Assembly (NCBI RefSeq): GCF_031199965.1
Contig: NZ_CP133605.1
Coordinates: 5,684,348 to 5,748,347 of the forward strand
Length of the DNA: 64,000 bases
From: Paenibacillus sp. D2_2
Lineage (GTDB): Bacteria > Bacillota > Bacilli > Paenibacillales > Paenibacillaceae
Reading direction: 5' to 3'
The notes beneath the pieces were generated by a model. The model did not search any database, had not been told where the DNA came from, and worked only from the letters and a program-made list of their open reading frames with translations. Shown one piece after another: positions 8,425-16,868 of the stretch. The position numbers and the translations under genes were made by a program. Within the stretch, counting starts at the first letter, position 1, and each line of letters starts with the position of its first letter.

Positions 8425-9195
8425 ATGATGCTTATTGATACACATACCCATTTGGATGCTCCGCAGTTCGACGAGGATCGCGAGGAGGTCATTCAGCGGG
8501 CTCTGGAGCAGGGAGTTACGCGAATGATCAATATTGGCTTTAACCGCGAGACCATCCCGACAACGATGAAATTGGCGGAGCAATATGATTTTATCTACGC
8601 GGCTGTAGGCTGGCATCCACAGGATGCGATTACGATGCAGGATGGGGATCTAGATTGGATTGCTGAATTGTGCAAGCATGAGAAAGTCGTTGCCATCGGC
8701 GAGATCGGGCTGGATTATTATTGGGATACGTCACCAAAAGATGTGCAGCATAAGGTTTTGCGCGATCAGATTGGACTTGCTCGGAGTCTTGGAATGCCGA
8801 TCTCGATTCATAATCGCGATGCGCATGAAGATATTGTGCGGATTTTGCGAGAGGAGAAGGCAAGTGAAGTTGGCGGTGTCATGCACTCCTACTCAGGCAG
8901 CTGGGAAATTGCCAAAATGTGTCTAGATATGGGATTTCATTTGTCATTTGGTGGGCCAATTACGTTCAAAAATGCCAAGCAACCAAAAGAGGTTATTGCC
9001 AAGGTGCCAATGGATCGATTATTGATCGAGACAGACTCCCCATATTTAACTCCGCACCCATATCGTGGGAAAAGAAATGAGTCGGGATATGTCCGGTTAG
9101 TTGCCGAGGCCGCAGCGGAATTAAAAGGGATTTCTTTGGAAGAAATTGCCAGCGTAACGACCAAAAATGCAATGGAACGATTTGGCATTCGCTGA
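8425..9195 (+). CDS. tatD: TatD family metal-dependent DNase
   Basis: A 256-residue TIM-barrel hydrolase of the TatD/YabD family, a 3'-5' exonuclease implicated in DNA repair. Metal ligands are visible in DTHTHLD (His7, His9), GEIGLDYYW, the SIHNRDAHED and MHSYSG histidines, and ETDSPYLTPHPYRG. The ATG at 8425 follows AGGAGG by ten bases; a second ATG is in tandem. It sits upstream of the yabE-like gene as in B. subtilis. Confidence 0.94.
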   Translation: MMLIDTHTHLDAPQFDEDREEVIQRALEQGVTRMINIGFNRETIPTTMKLAEQYDFIYAAVGWHPQDAITMQDGDLDWIAELCKHEKVVAIGEIGLDYYWDTSPKDVQHKVLRDQIGLARSLGMPISIHNRDAHEDIVRILREEKASEVGGVMHSYSGSWEIAKMCLDMGFHLSFGGPITFKNAKQPKEVIAKVPMDRLLIETDSPYLTPHPYRGKRNESGYVRLVAEAAAELKGISLEEIASVTTKNAMERFGIR

Positions 9196-9317
9196 AATAT
9201 CGAGAAAAAGCGATGAAAAAATGAGTAAATAAGAAAGATTAATGCATTTTAACAATTAAAACTCCGATTATTACATTTTTTTAACCAATTATTAAAATAA
9301 ACGTTGTTGATTCGTCC

Positions 9318-9347
9318 TTTACAACATGCATAGAAACAAGATAGAAT
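9318..9347 (+). promoter_or_regulatory. Probable promoter for the c-di-AMP riboswitch transcript
   Basis: TTTACA (9318-9323), 18 bases, TAGAAT (9342-9347), ending 70 bases before the aptamer. It fits sigma-A imperfectly. Confidence 0.4.
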
Positions 9348-9417
9348 TTCTTCAGTAATCGATTTGGCGATTCTCACAAACTTGATTTCGCCTCGATTGC
9401 TGAAGTTCCATAACCAG

Positions 9418-9625
9418 TCTCGCTGAATCTCCGAATAAGGAGAACGGGGGAACCGACTACGGCAATTCATGTGATTATGTATGATCATGCCGTAAAGGAT
9501 TTCTTTGTAGGGTCTTTGGGGTGAATTTGAGGTCATTGCGCCATGAGCGAATGATTAAGAAAGGGCGACTCTCTACGTCCTAACCCGACAGCTAACCTCG
9601 TAGGCGTATCAAGAGAGGCAACGAC
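9418..9625 (+). promoter_or_regulatory. Cyclic di-AMP riboswitch (ydaO/yuaA class)
   Basis: Conserved aptamer blocks appear in order: CGCTGAATC, GAGAACGGGGGAACCGA, TTGGGGTGAAT, then CCCGACAGCTAACCTCG followed by TAGGCGT and AGAGAGG. These are the hallmarks of the ydaO class, which binds c-di-AMP and usually turns genes off. The downstream gene is a cell-wall remodelling protein, a common target of this class. An intrinsic terminator follows 30 bases later. Confidence 0.9.
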
Positions 9626-9654
9626 TCGTGCATCTATACATCATTGATTAGTCC

Positions 9655-9706
9655 AGAAGCCACGAACAGAGTTCCTCAACTCTTTCTTTAGGCTTCTTTT
9701 GTTTTT
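9655..9706 (+). terminator. Riboswitch expression-platform terminator
   Basis: AGAAGCC (9655-9661) pairs with GGCTTCT (9691-9697), with an inner AGAGTT/AACTCT stem (9668-9683), followed by a T-rich tract. It lies between the c-di-AMP aptamer and the yabE-like start, so it is the likely ligand-controlled off switch. Confidence 0.85.
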
Positions 9707-9882
9707 GAATAAACTTAGTAGGGTCATCATACTGTTGTTTAACAGGGAGTGACCAATGCCGAGAGGACTGGGACAGGAGTGCGAAGTGCGCTTTATGGCA
9801 TTTCGTAAATACGATCTGTAGTCACGTCAAACGCATTATATGTCGATCTAGACGGCGGGACTATGTAAGGAGGACGGAAGAT

Positions 9883-11019
9883 ATGGGAATTTTCCGTAAC
9901 CAGGATACCCATGAATCACGCTCATCCAGCATGTCTTACGCAATGCGATGGAAGCAAGAACATCTGCGTCAGGTTTTGCTAGTAGGAGTTCTGGCCATCG
10001 CGGTAATCACCATCATCCTGATTTGGTTCTACACACAGAATAGTAAAAAAATATATTTGGTTGTAGATGGAAAGACAGAGTCAATAACTACCAGACACTC
10101 CATGGTTAACAAAGTGCTGGATGAACAGTCCATCATACTGCAACCGGGCGATGAAGTTTCCAAATCGTTATCAAGTGCGATTAAAGACGGGGACCGGATT
10201 GAGATTGTTCGGGCCGTTCCTGTCAGCATCAGCGTGGATGGCACTCATAAACTATCCTTCACCACGAAGGCCAAAGTGGGTGATGCTATCCAAGAATTAG
10301 GCGTAGATGTGAATCAAGAGGATAAAGTTACCCCAGGCCAGAATCAGTCCATTACAGCGAACATGATAATTAATGTCGTTCGTGTTAAGAAGCATAACGT
10401 ACAACAACAAGAGACCGTACCATTCGGTGTTGTCAAGACGAGTGATGATACGCTGCCGAAGGGTGAAACCAAGGTAGTGCAGGAAGGCAGCCAGGGCCTG
10501 GTCGTACACAATGTTGAGAAGGTGTATGAGGATGGCAAGTTCGTGTCGAAGCGCTGGCTTAGCAAAGAAGTCGTTAAGAAGGCGACTCCTAAAGTCATTG
10601 CCGTTGGCACGAAACCAAAGACTGCAGTAATGTCCGCCAGCATTTCCCGTTCCTCGGATGAGGTAAGCATCAGCGGATTGACTAAGAAGGGCGGAGTCTC
10701 ATTCAAATATAAAAAAATGCTCAAGAACGTAACCTTGACCGCCTACTCTGCTGAGGAGGATGGAATTGGCACGAAGACAGCTACAGGTACTCGGGTCAAA
10801 GAGGGTAGAACGATCGCTGTCGATAAGAATGTCGTTCCGTTAGGCTGGTGGGTATATATTGAGGGCCTCGGATTCCGTAAAGCGGAAGATACCGGTGGCG
10901 CTATTAAGGGCAACAAAATGGACGTATATTTCGATTCACTCAAAACAGCGAATCAATTCGGCCGCAAGAAAGGGCGGACTGTTTATGTTATCGGTCCGAC
11001 CAAACCGGAGCTGAACTAG
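9883..11019 (+). CDS. yabE: YabE-like cell-wall protein (DUF348-G5-3D domains)
   Basis: A 378-residue membrane-anchored or secreted peptidoglycan-acting protein of the resuscitation-promoting-factor type. An N-terminal membrane segment spans about residues 30-50. Two DUF348 repeats (about 58-95 and 112-155) and a G5 domain (about 160-235) follow. A C-terminal 3D domain (about 285-370) contains AEDTGGAIKGNKMDVYF, the three-aspartate lytic transglycosylase-like motif. The ATG at 9883 follows AAGGAGG. Expression is expected to fall when c-di-AMP is high because of the upstream riboswitch. It ends at a terminator. Confidence 0.93.
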   Translation: MGIFRNQDTHESRSSSMSYAMRWKQEHLRQVLLVGVLAIAVITIILIWFYTQNSKKIYLVVDGKTESITTRHSMVNKVLDEQSIILQPGDEVSKSLSSAIKDGDRIEIVRAVPVSISVDGTHKLSFTTKAKVGDAIQELGVDVNQEDKVTPGQNQSITANMIINVVRVKKHNVQQQETVPFGVVKTSDDTLPKGETKVVQEGSQGLVVHNVEKVYEDGKFVSKRWLSKEVVKKATPKVIAVGTKPKTAVMSASISRSSDEVSISGLTKKGGVSFKYKKMLKNVTLTAYSAEEDGIGTKTATGTRVKEGRTIAVDKNVVPLGWWVYIEGLGFRKAEDTGGAIKGNKMDVYFDSLKTANQFGRKKGRTVYVIGPTKPELN

Positions 11020-11086
11020 ATCTCTGCGGGGTTGAATGGATATACCGAAATAAGATAGTATTAGGATGATGAATAAGACAGTGGAT

Positions 11087-11118
11087 AAGAAGAGGATATA
11101 CTCCTCTTCTTTTTGTTT
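11087..11118 (+). terminator. Intrinsic terminator after yabE
   Basis: AAGAAGAGGA (11087-11096) pairs perfectly with TCCTCTTCTT (11102-11111), followed by TTTTGTTTT. Confidence 0.9.
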
Positions 11119-11191
11119 TAGTTAATAGAGCGTATAATTTCTAGGGATATATATGAGGGGTACAACCTCTACATGGAAGGGATGACCGTAT

Positions 11192-11742
11192 ATGATCAAA
11201 GAGGTCATTGTGGTAGAAGGTCGGGACGATACTGTAGCGATTAAACGGGCAGTAGAGGCCGATACAATTGAGACAGGTGGTTCAGCCATCAATGAGAGAA
11301 CACTGCGCAAAATAGCTCTTGCCCAAGATCGACGTGGGGTAATTATATTCACAGACCCGGATCATGCCGGAGAGAGGATTCGCAAGATCGTCGCACAGCG
11401 TGTACCGGGCTGCAAGCACGCTTTCTTACGTGAAGCCGATGCGACCAAGCGGGAGATATCGGTGTCGAGAATGCGTCGCCAGAGGCGATACGGGAAGCGC
11501 TGAGCCGAGTACGCAGCGAGACGGAGGGAATGGCCCCTCAGATCGATTGGGAAGACTTAATGGAGGCAGGACTTATTATTCACCCGCAGGCGGCTGCACG
11601 AAGACGAGTGATCGGTGAGCTGCTCGGGATCGGTTATTGCAATGGCAAACAGCTGTACAAGCGGTTAGTGGTCTTTAAGATTAGCCGAGAGGAGTTTGCG
11701 GCTGCACTGGCACAATTGGAGGATGAAGGGGTAAATCATTGA
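11192..11742 (+). CDS. rnmV: Ribonuclease M5 (frame broken once)
   Basis: Toprim-fold endonuclease that matures the 5S rRNA precursor in low-GC Gram-positives. The Toprim motifs VVEGRDDTVAIKRA and IIFTDPDHAGERIRK are clear. The frame breaks at 11451-11453, where GGG should be GGGG; correction gives ATKRGDIGVENASPEAIREA, as in the family. Corrected length is about 183 residues. The stop overlaps the rsmA start (TGATG), so the two are translationally coupled, in the standard order rnmV-rsmA. Confidence 0.93.
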
Positions 11743-12632
11743 TGACGATAAGAGAAGATATAGCAACTCCACGCCGGACGAAGGAGATTATCCAGCGTCA
11801 CGGTTTTTCGTTTAAAAAGAGTCTGGGTCAAAATTTTCTGATCGACCAAAATATTCTTGGCAAGATCGTGGCAGCGGCAGGACTGGATAAGACGAAGGGT
11901 GCTTTGGAGATCGGTCCAGGTATCGGTGCGCTTACCGAGAAGCTGGCTGAGGAGGCTGGCAAAGTGACCGCGGTTGAAATCGACCAACGACTACTGCCGA
12001 TCCTAGGAGAGGTTCTGGAGCCGTTCTCACATGTACAGGTGGTCCATGGAGATGTATTGAAGCTCGACCTGAAAGAGTTATTTGCTCAGCAATTCAGCGA
12101 TGTTGATGGCGTCAGTGTAGTGGCTAACTTGCCTTATTATGTCACTACGCCAATCCTGATGAAGTTGCTGGAAGAGAAACTGCCCTTGGAGAATATCGTG
12201 GTCATGATTCAGAAAGAAGTAGCGGAGCGTATGGCGGCTGCCCCTGGGGGGAAGGAATACGGTAGCTTGAGTATTGCGGTGCAATACTATAGCGAGCCTG
12301 AGCTGGTCTGTACCGTACCTCATAGCGTGTTTATTCCACAGCCGAATGTGGAGTCGGCAGTTATCCGACTTAAGGTGCGTAAGCAGCCTCCGGTTCAGGT
12401 CGAGGATGAGGCTTTCTTCTTCGAGGTGGTACAGGCTTCATTTGCACAGAGACGCAAGACGATCTCGAATAATCTGAAGAGCCGATTCTTCCCGAAAGAA
12501 GGTAGAGAACGCTTGGAGGCTCTGTTGGAAGAGGCCGGCATTACCCCGTCTAGACGGGCGGAAACGCTGGATCTACATGAATTTGCCAAGCTGAGTAACG
12601 TGCTCGCGCTATTTGGATTGAACGAAGCTTAG
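11742..12632 (+). CDS. rsmA: 16S rRNA (adenine1518/1519-N6)-dimethyltransferase
   Basis: KsgA: dimethylates A1518 and A1519 of 16S rRNA using SAM during small-subunit maturation. The 296-residue protein has KKSLGQNFL at the N-terminus, motif I LEIGPGIGALT, the acidic VTAVEID loop, and the catalytic motif NLPYYVTTPI. The C-terminal helical domain includes FAQRRKTISNNL. I use the ATG at 11742 that overlaps the rnmV stop. The frame is intact. Confidence 0.96.
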   Translation: MTIREDIATPRRTKEIIQRHGFSFKKSLGQNFLIDQNILGKIVAAAGLDKTKGALEIGPGIGALTEKLAEEAGKVTAVEIDQRLLPILGEVLEPFSHVQVVHGDVLKLDLKELFAQQFSDVDGVSVVANLPYYVTTPILMKLLEEKLPLENIVVMIQKEVAERMAAAPGGKEYGSLSIAVQYYSEPELVCTVPHSVFIPQPNVESAVIRLKVRKQPPVQVEDEAFFFEVVQASFAQRRKTISNNLKSRFFPKEGRERLEALLEEAGITPSRRAETLDLHEFAKLSNVLALFGLNEA

Positions 12633-12684
12633 CTGTAACCAAACCCTCTGTCCGCCCATACGATGGGGATAGAGGTGATGGATT

Positions 12685-13584
12685 GTGACGAGATTGGGAG
12701 ACTTGGTCGTCCGCAAATCCTATGGAGGGGATGTTACCTTCCGAGTGGAGAGAATTGAGCGGAGCGTGGCCATCATAAAAGGAACAGAATTTCGTCTGCT
12801 GGCCGATGCGCCACTGACGGATTTGCTAGAGGTGGACCCTGGTTCACCTGGAGAGAAGACAGAGCGTGCGCGGATCAAGGCGACCGAATCGGTTCAGCGG
12901 CTACGTCAAGACCGCCAGGAGATGGCGGAGCGTAATCAGGTTGCGGTCCAGCAGTGGTCTTCTCCTGCAGCTCAGGAGCAGGCTTATTTTGAGGTGCCTG
13001 GCAAGGTGCTGCATTTGGACGGGGATGAGAGGTACTTACAGAAGAGTCTTGATCTCTACGAGAAGCTTAGAGTGCCTGTAAATGGCTATTATGTCAATGA
13101 GTCTGCGATGCCTAGTGTGCTGTATCGTCTGCTGCCAGTCGTGAACCCGGATATTGTTGTGCTGACGGGACATGATGGGGTGCTGAAGAACCCTCCATCA
13201 AGAGACCTGTACAACTTGACCAGTTACAAAAACTCCAAGCATTTTGTAGAGGCCGTGCGAGTGGCACGTGAATATGAACGAAACTTCGATACACTGACGA
13301 TTGTGGCGGGAGCCTGTCAGTCGCATTTTGAGGCCTTACTACAGGCAGGAGCCAATTTTGCCAGTTCCCCTGCCCGTGTGTTGATTCATGCCTTGGATCC
13401 CGTCTATATTGCGGCTAAGGCGTCTTTAACTTCGATTCGGGATACGATTCATATTACCGATGTACTAAATCAGACGATTAGTGGTACTAAGGGAGTTGGG
13501 GGTATTGAGACGCGGGGTAGCTACAGAATCGGGCTGCCTACACTCAAGGATTTATCGAAGTTGGACATTGTTCCGACGATGTAA
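12685..13584 (+). CDS. yabG: Sporulation-specific protease YabG
   Basis: Cysteine protease that processes spore coat proteins (SpoIVA, SafA, others) in the mother cell late in sporulation. The 299-residue protein matches YabG throughout, with MTRLGDLVVRKSYGGDVTFRV at the start (GTG at 12685 after AGAGGTGA), VVLTGHDG in the middle and a conserved cysteine-histidine in AGACQSHFEALLQAGA. Family members use sigma-K promoters; I could not assign one here. The neighbours rsmA and veg are as in B. subtilis. Confidence 0.93.
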   Translation: MTRLGDLVVRKSYGGDVTFRVERIERSVAIIKGTEFRLLADAPLTDLLEVDPGSPGEKTERARIKATESVQRLRQDRQEMAERNQVAVQQWSSPAAQEQAYFEVPGKVLHLDGDERYLQKSLDLYEKLRVPVNGYYVNESAMPSVLYRLLPVVNPDIVVLTGHDGVLKNPPSRDLYNLTSYKNSKHFVEAVRVAREYERNFDTLTIVAGACQSHFEALLQAGANFASSPARVLIHALDPVYIAAKASLTSIRDTIHITDVLNQTISGTKGVGGIETRGSYRIGLPTLKDLSKLDIVPTM

Positions 13585-13618
13585 ATCGAGCCTTTCAGAA
13601 AGTGTCGAAAAAAAATCG

Positions 13619-13690
13619 TTGACAATATTTTTTTCATGCTGATATAATTATTTATTTAATTTGACAATTGTGACCCCCTTTGTGTATAAT
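13619..13690 (+). promoter_or_regulatory. Tandem strong sigma-A promoters of veg
   Basis: Promoter 1 is TTGACA (13619-13624), 18 bases, TATAAT (13643-13648). Promoter 2 is TTGACA (13661-13666), 18 bases, TATAAT (13685-13690). All four hexamers are exact consensus. A TGTCGAA sequence (13603-13609) lies just upstream of the first. Confidence 0.85.
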
Positions 13691-13718
13691 GGACAAAGAA
13701 GGAAGGTGGTCACAGGCC

Positions 13719-13994
13719 ATGGCTAAAAATGCACTATCAGAGATTAAGAATAGTCTTGAGGCTCACGTTGGTCAGAAAATCATGCTGCGGGCAAACGGTG
13801 GTCGCCGAAAGACCGTCGAACGTACTGGAGTGTTAGAGGAGACTTATCCTTCAGTCTTTATCGTTAAGCTTGATCAGGATCAACAAAGCTTTAAGCGTGT
13901 GTCCTATAGTTATGCCGATATACTTACCGAATCCGTTGAAGTTATGATATATAATGACGACAATGGAATGGGGCTTTCGTATATTAAACCGTGA
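13719..13994 (+). CDS. veg: Veg protein (biofilm stimulation)
   Basis: A small highly expressed cytoplasmic protein of 91 residues. In B. subtilis Veg stimulates biofilm formation, probably by antagonising SinR. The sequence AKNALSEIKNSLEAHVGQKI and RANGGRRKTVERTGVLEETY is characteristic. The ATG at 13719 follows AAGGAAGGTGG; the frame is open upstream but that part overlaps the promoter. Two consensus promoters precede it and a terminator follows, so it is monocistronic. Confidence 0.95.
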   Translation: MAKNALSEIKNSLEAHVGQKIMLRANGGRRKTVERTGVLEETYPSVFIVKLDQDQQSFKRVSYSYADILTESVEVMIYNDDNGMGLSYIKP

Positions 13995-14013
13995 ACATCA
14001 TGATATGACAGAC

Positions 14014-14051
14014 AAGCGATCTTTGCATTTTTTTGCGGAGGTCGCTTTTTT
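14014..14051 (+). terminator. Intrinsic terminator after veg
   Basis: AAGCGA (14014-14019) pairs with TCGCTT (14042-14047), extended by a wobble pair, and followed by a T run. Confidence 0.75.
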
Positions 14052-14102
14052 CATGACAATTTTATGTCCATGTTACTGGAACATTGGTTTAACTTGTTGA
14101 CC

Positions 14103-14132
14103 GTATGAAGTGATGCCGAATGTAGCATACTA
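14103..14132 (+). promoter_or_regulatory. Sigma-G promoter of sspF
   Basis: GTATG (14103-14107), an 18-base spacer and CATACTA (14126-14132) match the forespore sigma-G consensus. The gene is a spore DNA-binding protein, as expected for this sigma factor. It lies 66 bases before the start codon. Confidence 0.7.
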
Positions 14133-14198
14133 CGGATGTTCCTTTTCTAGAGGTAGTTCAACTCGTACTTTATCTTATGATTAAAGGGGGGAATGGCT

Positions 14199-14381
14199 AT
14201 GGCACGCAGAAGGCGTAGTGTGATGTCGGAGGAGCTAAAGGTAGAGCTTGCCAAGGAGCTTGGTTTCTACAATACGGTACAGCAACAAGGCTGGGGAGGC
14301 ATTCGGGCCAAGGATGCTGGCAATATGGTCAAAAGAGCAATAGAAATGGCAGAACGGGCCGCCGCAAAGAATTCACAATAA
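14199..14381 (+). CDS. sspF: Alpha/beta-type small acid-soluble spore protein SspF
   Basis: A 60-residue forespore protein that coats and protects spore DNA. The signature ELAKELGFYNTVQQQGWGGIRAKDAGNMVKRAIE closely matches SspF. I use the ATG at 14199, eight bases from AAAGGGGGG; the in-frame ATG at 14193 is too near the ribosome binding site. A sigma-G promoter precedes it and a terminator follows, consistent with a late forespore monocistron. Confidence 0.93.
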   Translation: MARRRRSVMSEELKVELAKELGFYNTVQQQGWGGIRAKDAGNMVKRAIEMAERAAAKNSQ

Positions 14382-14396
14382 TGACTGCACATATTC

Positions 14397-14427
14397 AGGC
14401 TTCTCCCGAGGGGGAAGCCTTGTTTTT
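14397..14427 (+). terminator. Intrinsic terminator after sspF
   Basis: AGGCTTCTCC (14397-14406) pairs with GGGGAAGCCT (14411-14420, one wobble), followed by TGTTTTTG. Confidence 0.85.
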
Positions 14428-14603
14428 GTATCAGGATAAAGTAATATAGAGAAGGCAGGTTTGTCTTTTCGTTACATAGACGAGATGCATGGATTTTTTA
14501 TAAAATAGATATAGTGAACCCATTACATTATGGATTACGTGCAAGTCAGAATAACAACGTTATGAAATCTTAGTGAATGGATATTTGAGGACAGGTGAAC
14601 GCC

Positions 14604-15458
14604 TTGAAAATTTATGAGAAAGCACCGGCAAAAATAAATTTGATGCTTGATGTGCTATATAAACGGCCTGATGGGTACCATGAGGTCGAAATGATCATGA
14701 CGATGGTTGATCTCGCAGATCGACTGGAAATGAGCGAGCTCCCTCGCGACACGATTATTATATCAAGTCAGGCGGGGTATATTCCCTTGGATGAGAAGAA
14801 TCTAGCCTTTCAGGCCGCTAAACTGATCAAGGAGCGCTACAAGGTCCCTAGCGGGGTCTATATCCATCTGGACAAGAAGATCCCTGTTGCAGCAGGACTG
14901 GCGGGAGGCAGTAGCGATGCGGCTGCGACGTTGCGTGGGCTGAACCGCTTGTGGAAGCTCGGCATCTCGGATGCGGAACTGATGGAACTTGGTGCAGAGC
15001 TTGGGTCGGATGTACCTTTCTGCGTTACAGGAGGAACTGCACTGGCAACCGGTCGGGGTGAGAAGCTAACCCCTGTGGCTAACCCGCCACAATGCTGGGT
15101 CATTCTAGCCAAGCTGCCGATTAATGTATCAACAGAGGAAGTCTATGGTCGATTCCGTAGTGACCGAATTACGAAGCATCCTTCGGCTAGCAGAATGATC
15201 CAGGCGATTGACAGTGGCTCTTTCCATGGGATGTGTCAGGAGCTGGGCAATGTGCTTGAGGAGGTTACATTGCAAATGCATCCGGAGGTAGCTCATCTTA
15301 AGGAGACGATGCTTCGTCTGGGAGCGGACGGCGTATTGATGTCGGGTAGCGGCCCAACCGTCTTCGGTCTAGTGTCCAAAGAGTCGAAGGTACCGCGGAT
15401 TTATAACGGGCTGAGGGGCTTCTGTAAAGAGGTCTATGCCGTCCGCTTGCTGACTTAA
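14604..15458 (+). CDS. ispE: 4-diphosphocytidyl-2-C-methyl-D-erythritol kinase
   Basis: GHMP-family kinase of the MEP isoprenoid pathway; phosphorylates CDP-methylerythritol. The start YEKAPAKINLMLDVLYKRPD, the ATP loop PVAAGLAGGSSDAAATL and MSGSGPTVFGLV are diagnostic. I take the TTG at 14604, five bases after AGGTGA; a GTG at 14595 would add three residues. Length is 284 residues and the frame is intact. It lies between sspF and purR as in B. subtilis. Confidence 0.95.
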   Translation: MKIYEKAPAKINLMLDVLYKRPDGYHEVEMIMTMVDLADRLEMSELPRDTIIISSQAGYIPLDEKNLAFQAAKLIKERYKVPSGVYIHLDKKIPVAAGLAGGSSDAAATLRGLNRLWKLGISDAELMELGAELGSDVPFCVTGGTALATGRGEKLTPVANPPQCWVILAKLPINVSTEEVYGRFRSDRITKHPSASRMIQAIDSGSFHGMCQELGNVLEEVTLQMHPEVAHLKETMLRLGADGVLMSGSGPTVFGLVSKESKVPRIYNGLRGFCKEVYAVRLLT

Positions 15459-15474
15459 TGAGCAAAAGTTGTAC

Positions 15475-15519
15475 AAAACCGTACGAAAATGATATATTTT
15501 CATTAAAATATTCGGATTT
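15475..15519 (+). promoter_or_regulatory. Candidate PurBox pair before purR
   Basis: On the minus strand AAATCCGAATATT (15519-15507) matches the PurBox AWWWCCGAACWWT at 12 of 13 positions. A weaker box AAAACCGTACGAA (15475-15487) faces it on the plus strand. This inverted arrangement is the usual PurR control site and would make purR autoregulated. Confidence 0.5.
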
Positions 15520-15533
15520 AGCGAGGGGTCTTC

Positions 15534-16361
15534 GTGAAAAAATTGAAAAGAAGCGCTCGATTAGTTGAAATGACGCAATATCTGTTATCTCGTCCGCATC
15601 ATCTGATATCTCTGACGACGTTCGCGCAGCGATATGGTGCAGCCAAGTCCTCCATCAGTGAAGATCTGGCGATTATTAAAGAGGTGTTCGAGGATGAAGG
15701 AATTGGTGAGCTGCAGACATTGGCAGGCGCAGCCGGTGGGGTCAAGTATATTCCTAAGGTAGGGAAGGAGCAGGCTCTTGAATTTATCAGTGAGCTATGC
15801 GAGAAATTGTCAGAGTCCGACCGCATCCTTCCTGGAGGGTATTTGTATATGTCAGACCTGCTGGGACAGCCGGCATTGATGAATGAGGCAGGGAAGCTGT
15901 TTGCTACCGCATTTGCCCATATTGACATTGACTGCATTATGACTGTGGAGACGAAGGGCATTCCGTTAGCTTATGCAACCGGTGCCGAATTAAACTTACC
16001 AGTTGTACTCGTGCGCAGAGACCATCAGGTGACAGAAGGATCAGCAGTAAGTATTAACTATGTATCGGGATCTCATAAAAGTCTGCATACGATGACTCTG
16101 TCTCGTCGTGCGCTTAAGGAGAAGTCCAGAGTGCTCATCGTCGATGACTTTATGAAGGCTGGCGGTACCATACAAGGAATGGTCGACTTACTTGCCGAGT
16201 TCGATGCAACTGTGGCTGGAGTTGGGGTGCTGGTAGAGTCTGGTGAAGTTGAAACGGAACAAAGGCTTTTGCAAGATTATGTGTCCTTAGCAACACTCCG
16301 TGCTGTAGATGCGAAGGAAAAGGAAATCTCAGTTACCCCTGGTAATTATTTTAATAAATGA
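15534..16361 (+). CDS. purR: Purine operon repressor PurR
   Basis: A 275-residue repressor with an N-terminal winged-helix domain (about 1-74) and a C-terminal phosphoribosyltransferase-like domain that senses PRPP. The PRPP-binding segment VLIVDDFMKAGGT is present, with VETKGIPLAYATG as the second PRT motif. The GTG at 15534 follows GCGAGGGG. In B. subtilis yabJ follows; that gene is missing here and spoVG is next. The prs gene that makes PRPP lies 2 kb downstream. Confidence 0.95.
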   Translation: MKKLKRSARLVEMTQYLLSRPHHLISLTTFAQRYGAAKSSISEDLAIIKEVFEDEGIGELQTLAGAAGGVKYIPKVGKEQALEFISELCEKLSESDRILPGGYLYMSDLLGQPALMNEAGKLFATAFAHIDIDCIMTVETKGIPLAYATGAELNLPVVLVRRDHQVTEGSAVSINYVSGSHKSLHTMTLSRRALKEKSRVLIVDDFMKAGGTIQGMVDLLAEFDATVAGVGVLVESGEVETEQRLLQDYVSLATLRAVDAKEKEISVTPGNYFNK

Positions 16362-16417
16362 TTTAAGCCCAAAATTAGTCATTTTCCCGTAAAAACTACC
16401 GGAATTATGGCGAATTC

Positions 16418-16508
16418 TGTCGAATAGTACATTATCCCAAAAAAAATCTTGAATTTGGCCTATTTTATTCACGAAAAAAAAAGGATTTCCGTTTGCTATG
16501 TGGAATAT
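16418..16508 (+). promoter_or_regulatory. spoVG control region: Spo0A box and sigma-H promoter
   Basis: AAAGGATTT (16480-16488), 11 bases, and GTGGAATAT (16500-16508) fit the sigma-H consensus RNAGGAWWW / RNNGAATWW. A perfect TGTCGAA 0A box lies at 16418-16424, and A-rich sequence suited to AbrB binding lies between. The gap 16362-16546 holds nothing else. Confidence 0.75.
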
Positions 16509-16546
16509 TACACCAAGTCTCTAATGGAAAAAGGTGGTGAACACAT

Positions 16547-16831
16547 ATGCAAATTACGGATGTAAGACTCCGCCGAGTCAGCTCTGAGGGCAGAATGAAG
16601 GCGATTGCATCCATTACCATCGATAACGAATTTGTTGTTCATGACATTCGTGTAATTGACGGTAACAATGGGATGTTCGTAGCTATGCCTAGTAAGCGCA
16701 CACCGGATGGGGAATTCCGGGATATCGCGCATCCGATCTCTTCGGGTACTCGCGAGAAGATTCAGAGTGCAGTTCTCGCAGAATACGAGCGCGCAGCTGA
16801 ACAAGAGGAAGTTATTGAAGAAGGGGCTTAA
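16547..16831 (+). CDS. spoVG: Septation regulator SpoVG
   Basis: A 94-residue nucleic-acid-binding regulator affecting septation, sporulation and gene expression. MQITDVRLRRVSSEGRMKAIASIT and the MPSKRTPDGEFRDIAHPI segment are diagnostic. The ATG at 16547 follows AAGGTGG. The upstream sigma-H promoter and 0A box suggest induction at the onset of sporulation, as in B. subtilis. It ends 38 bases before a terminator. Confidence 0.97.
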   Translation: MQITDVRLRRVSSEGRMKAIASITIDNEFVVHDIRVIDGNNGMFVAMPSKRTPDGEFRDIAHPISSGTREKIQSAVLAEYERAAEQEEVIEEGA

Positions 16832-16868
16832 GTTTTTTTGTAATGTCTTAACTAATTGGGGTTCGAGG

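Noticed and set aside
13603..13609. TGTCGAA before the first veg promoter as a Spo0A site
   Set aside because: A single seven-base match is expected several times in this window by chance, and veg has strong consensus promoters without need of an activator.
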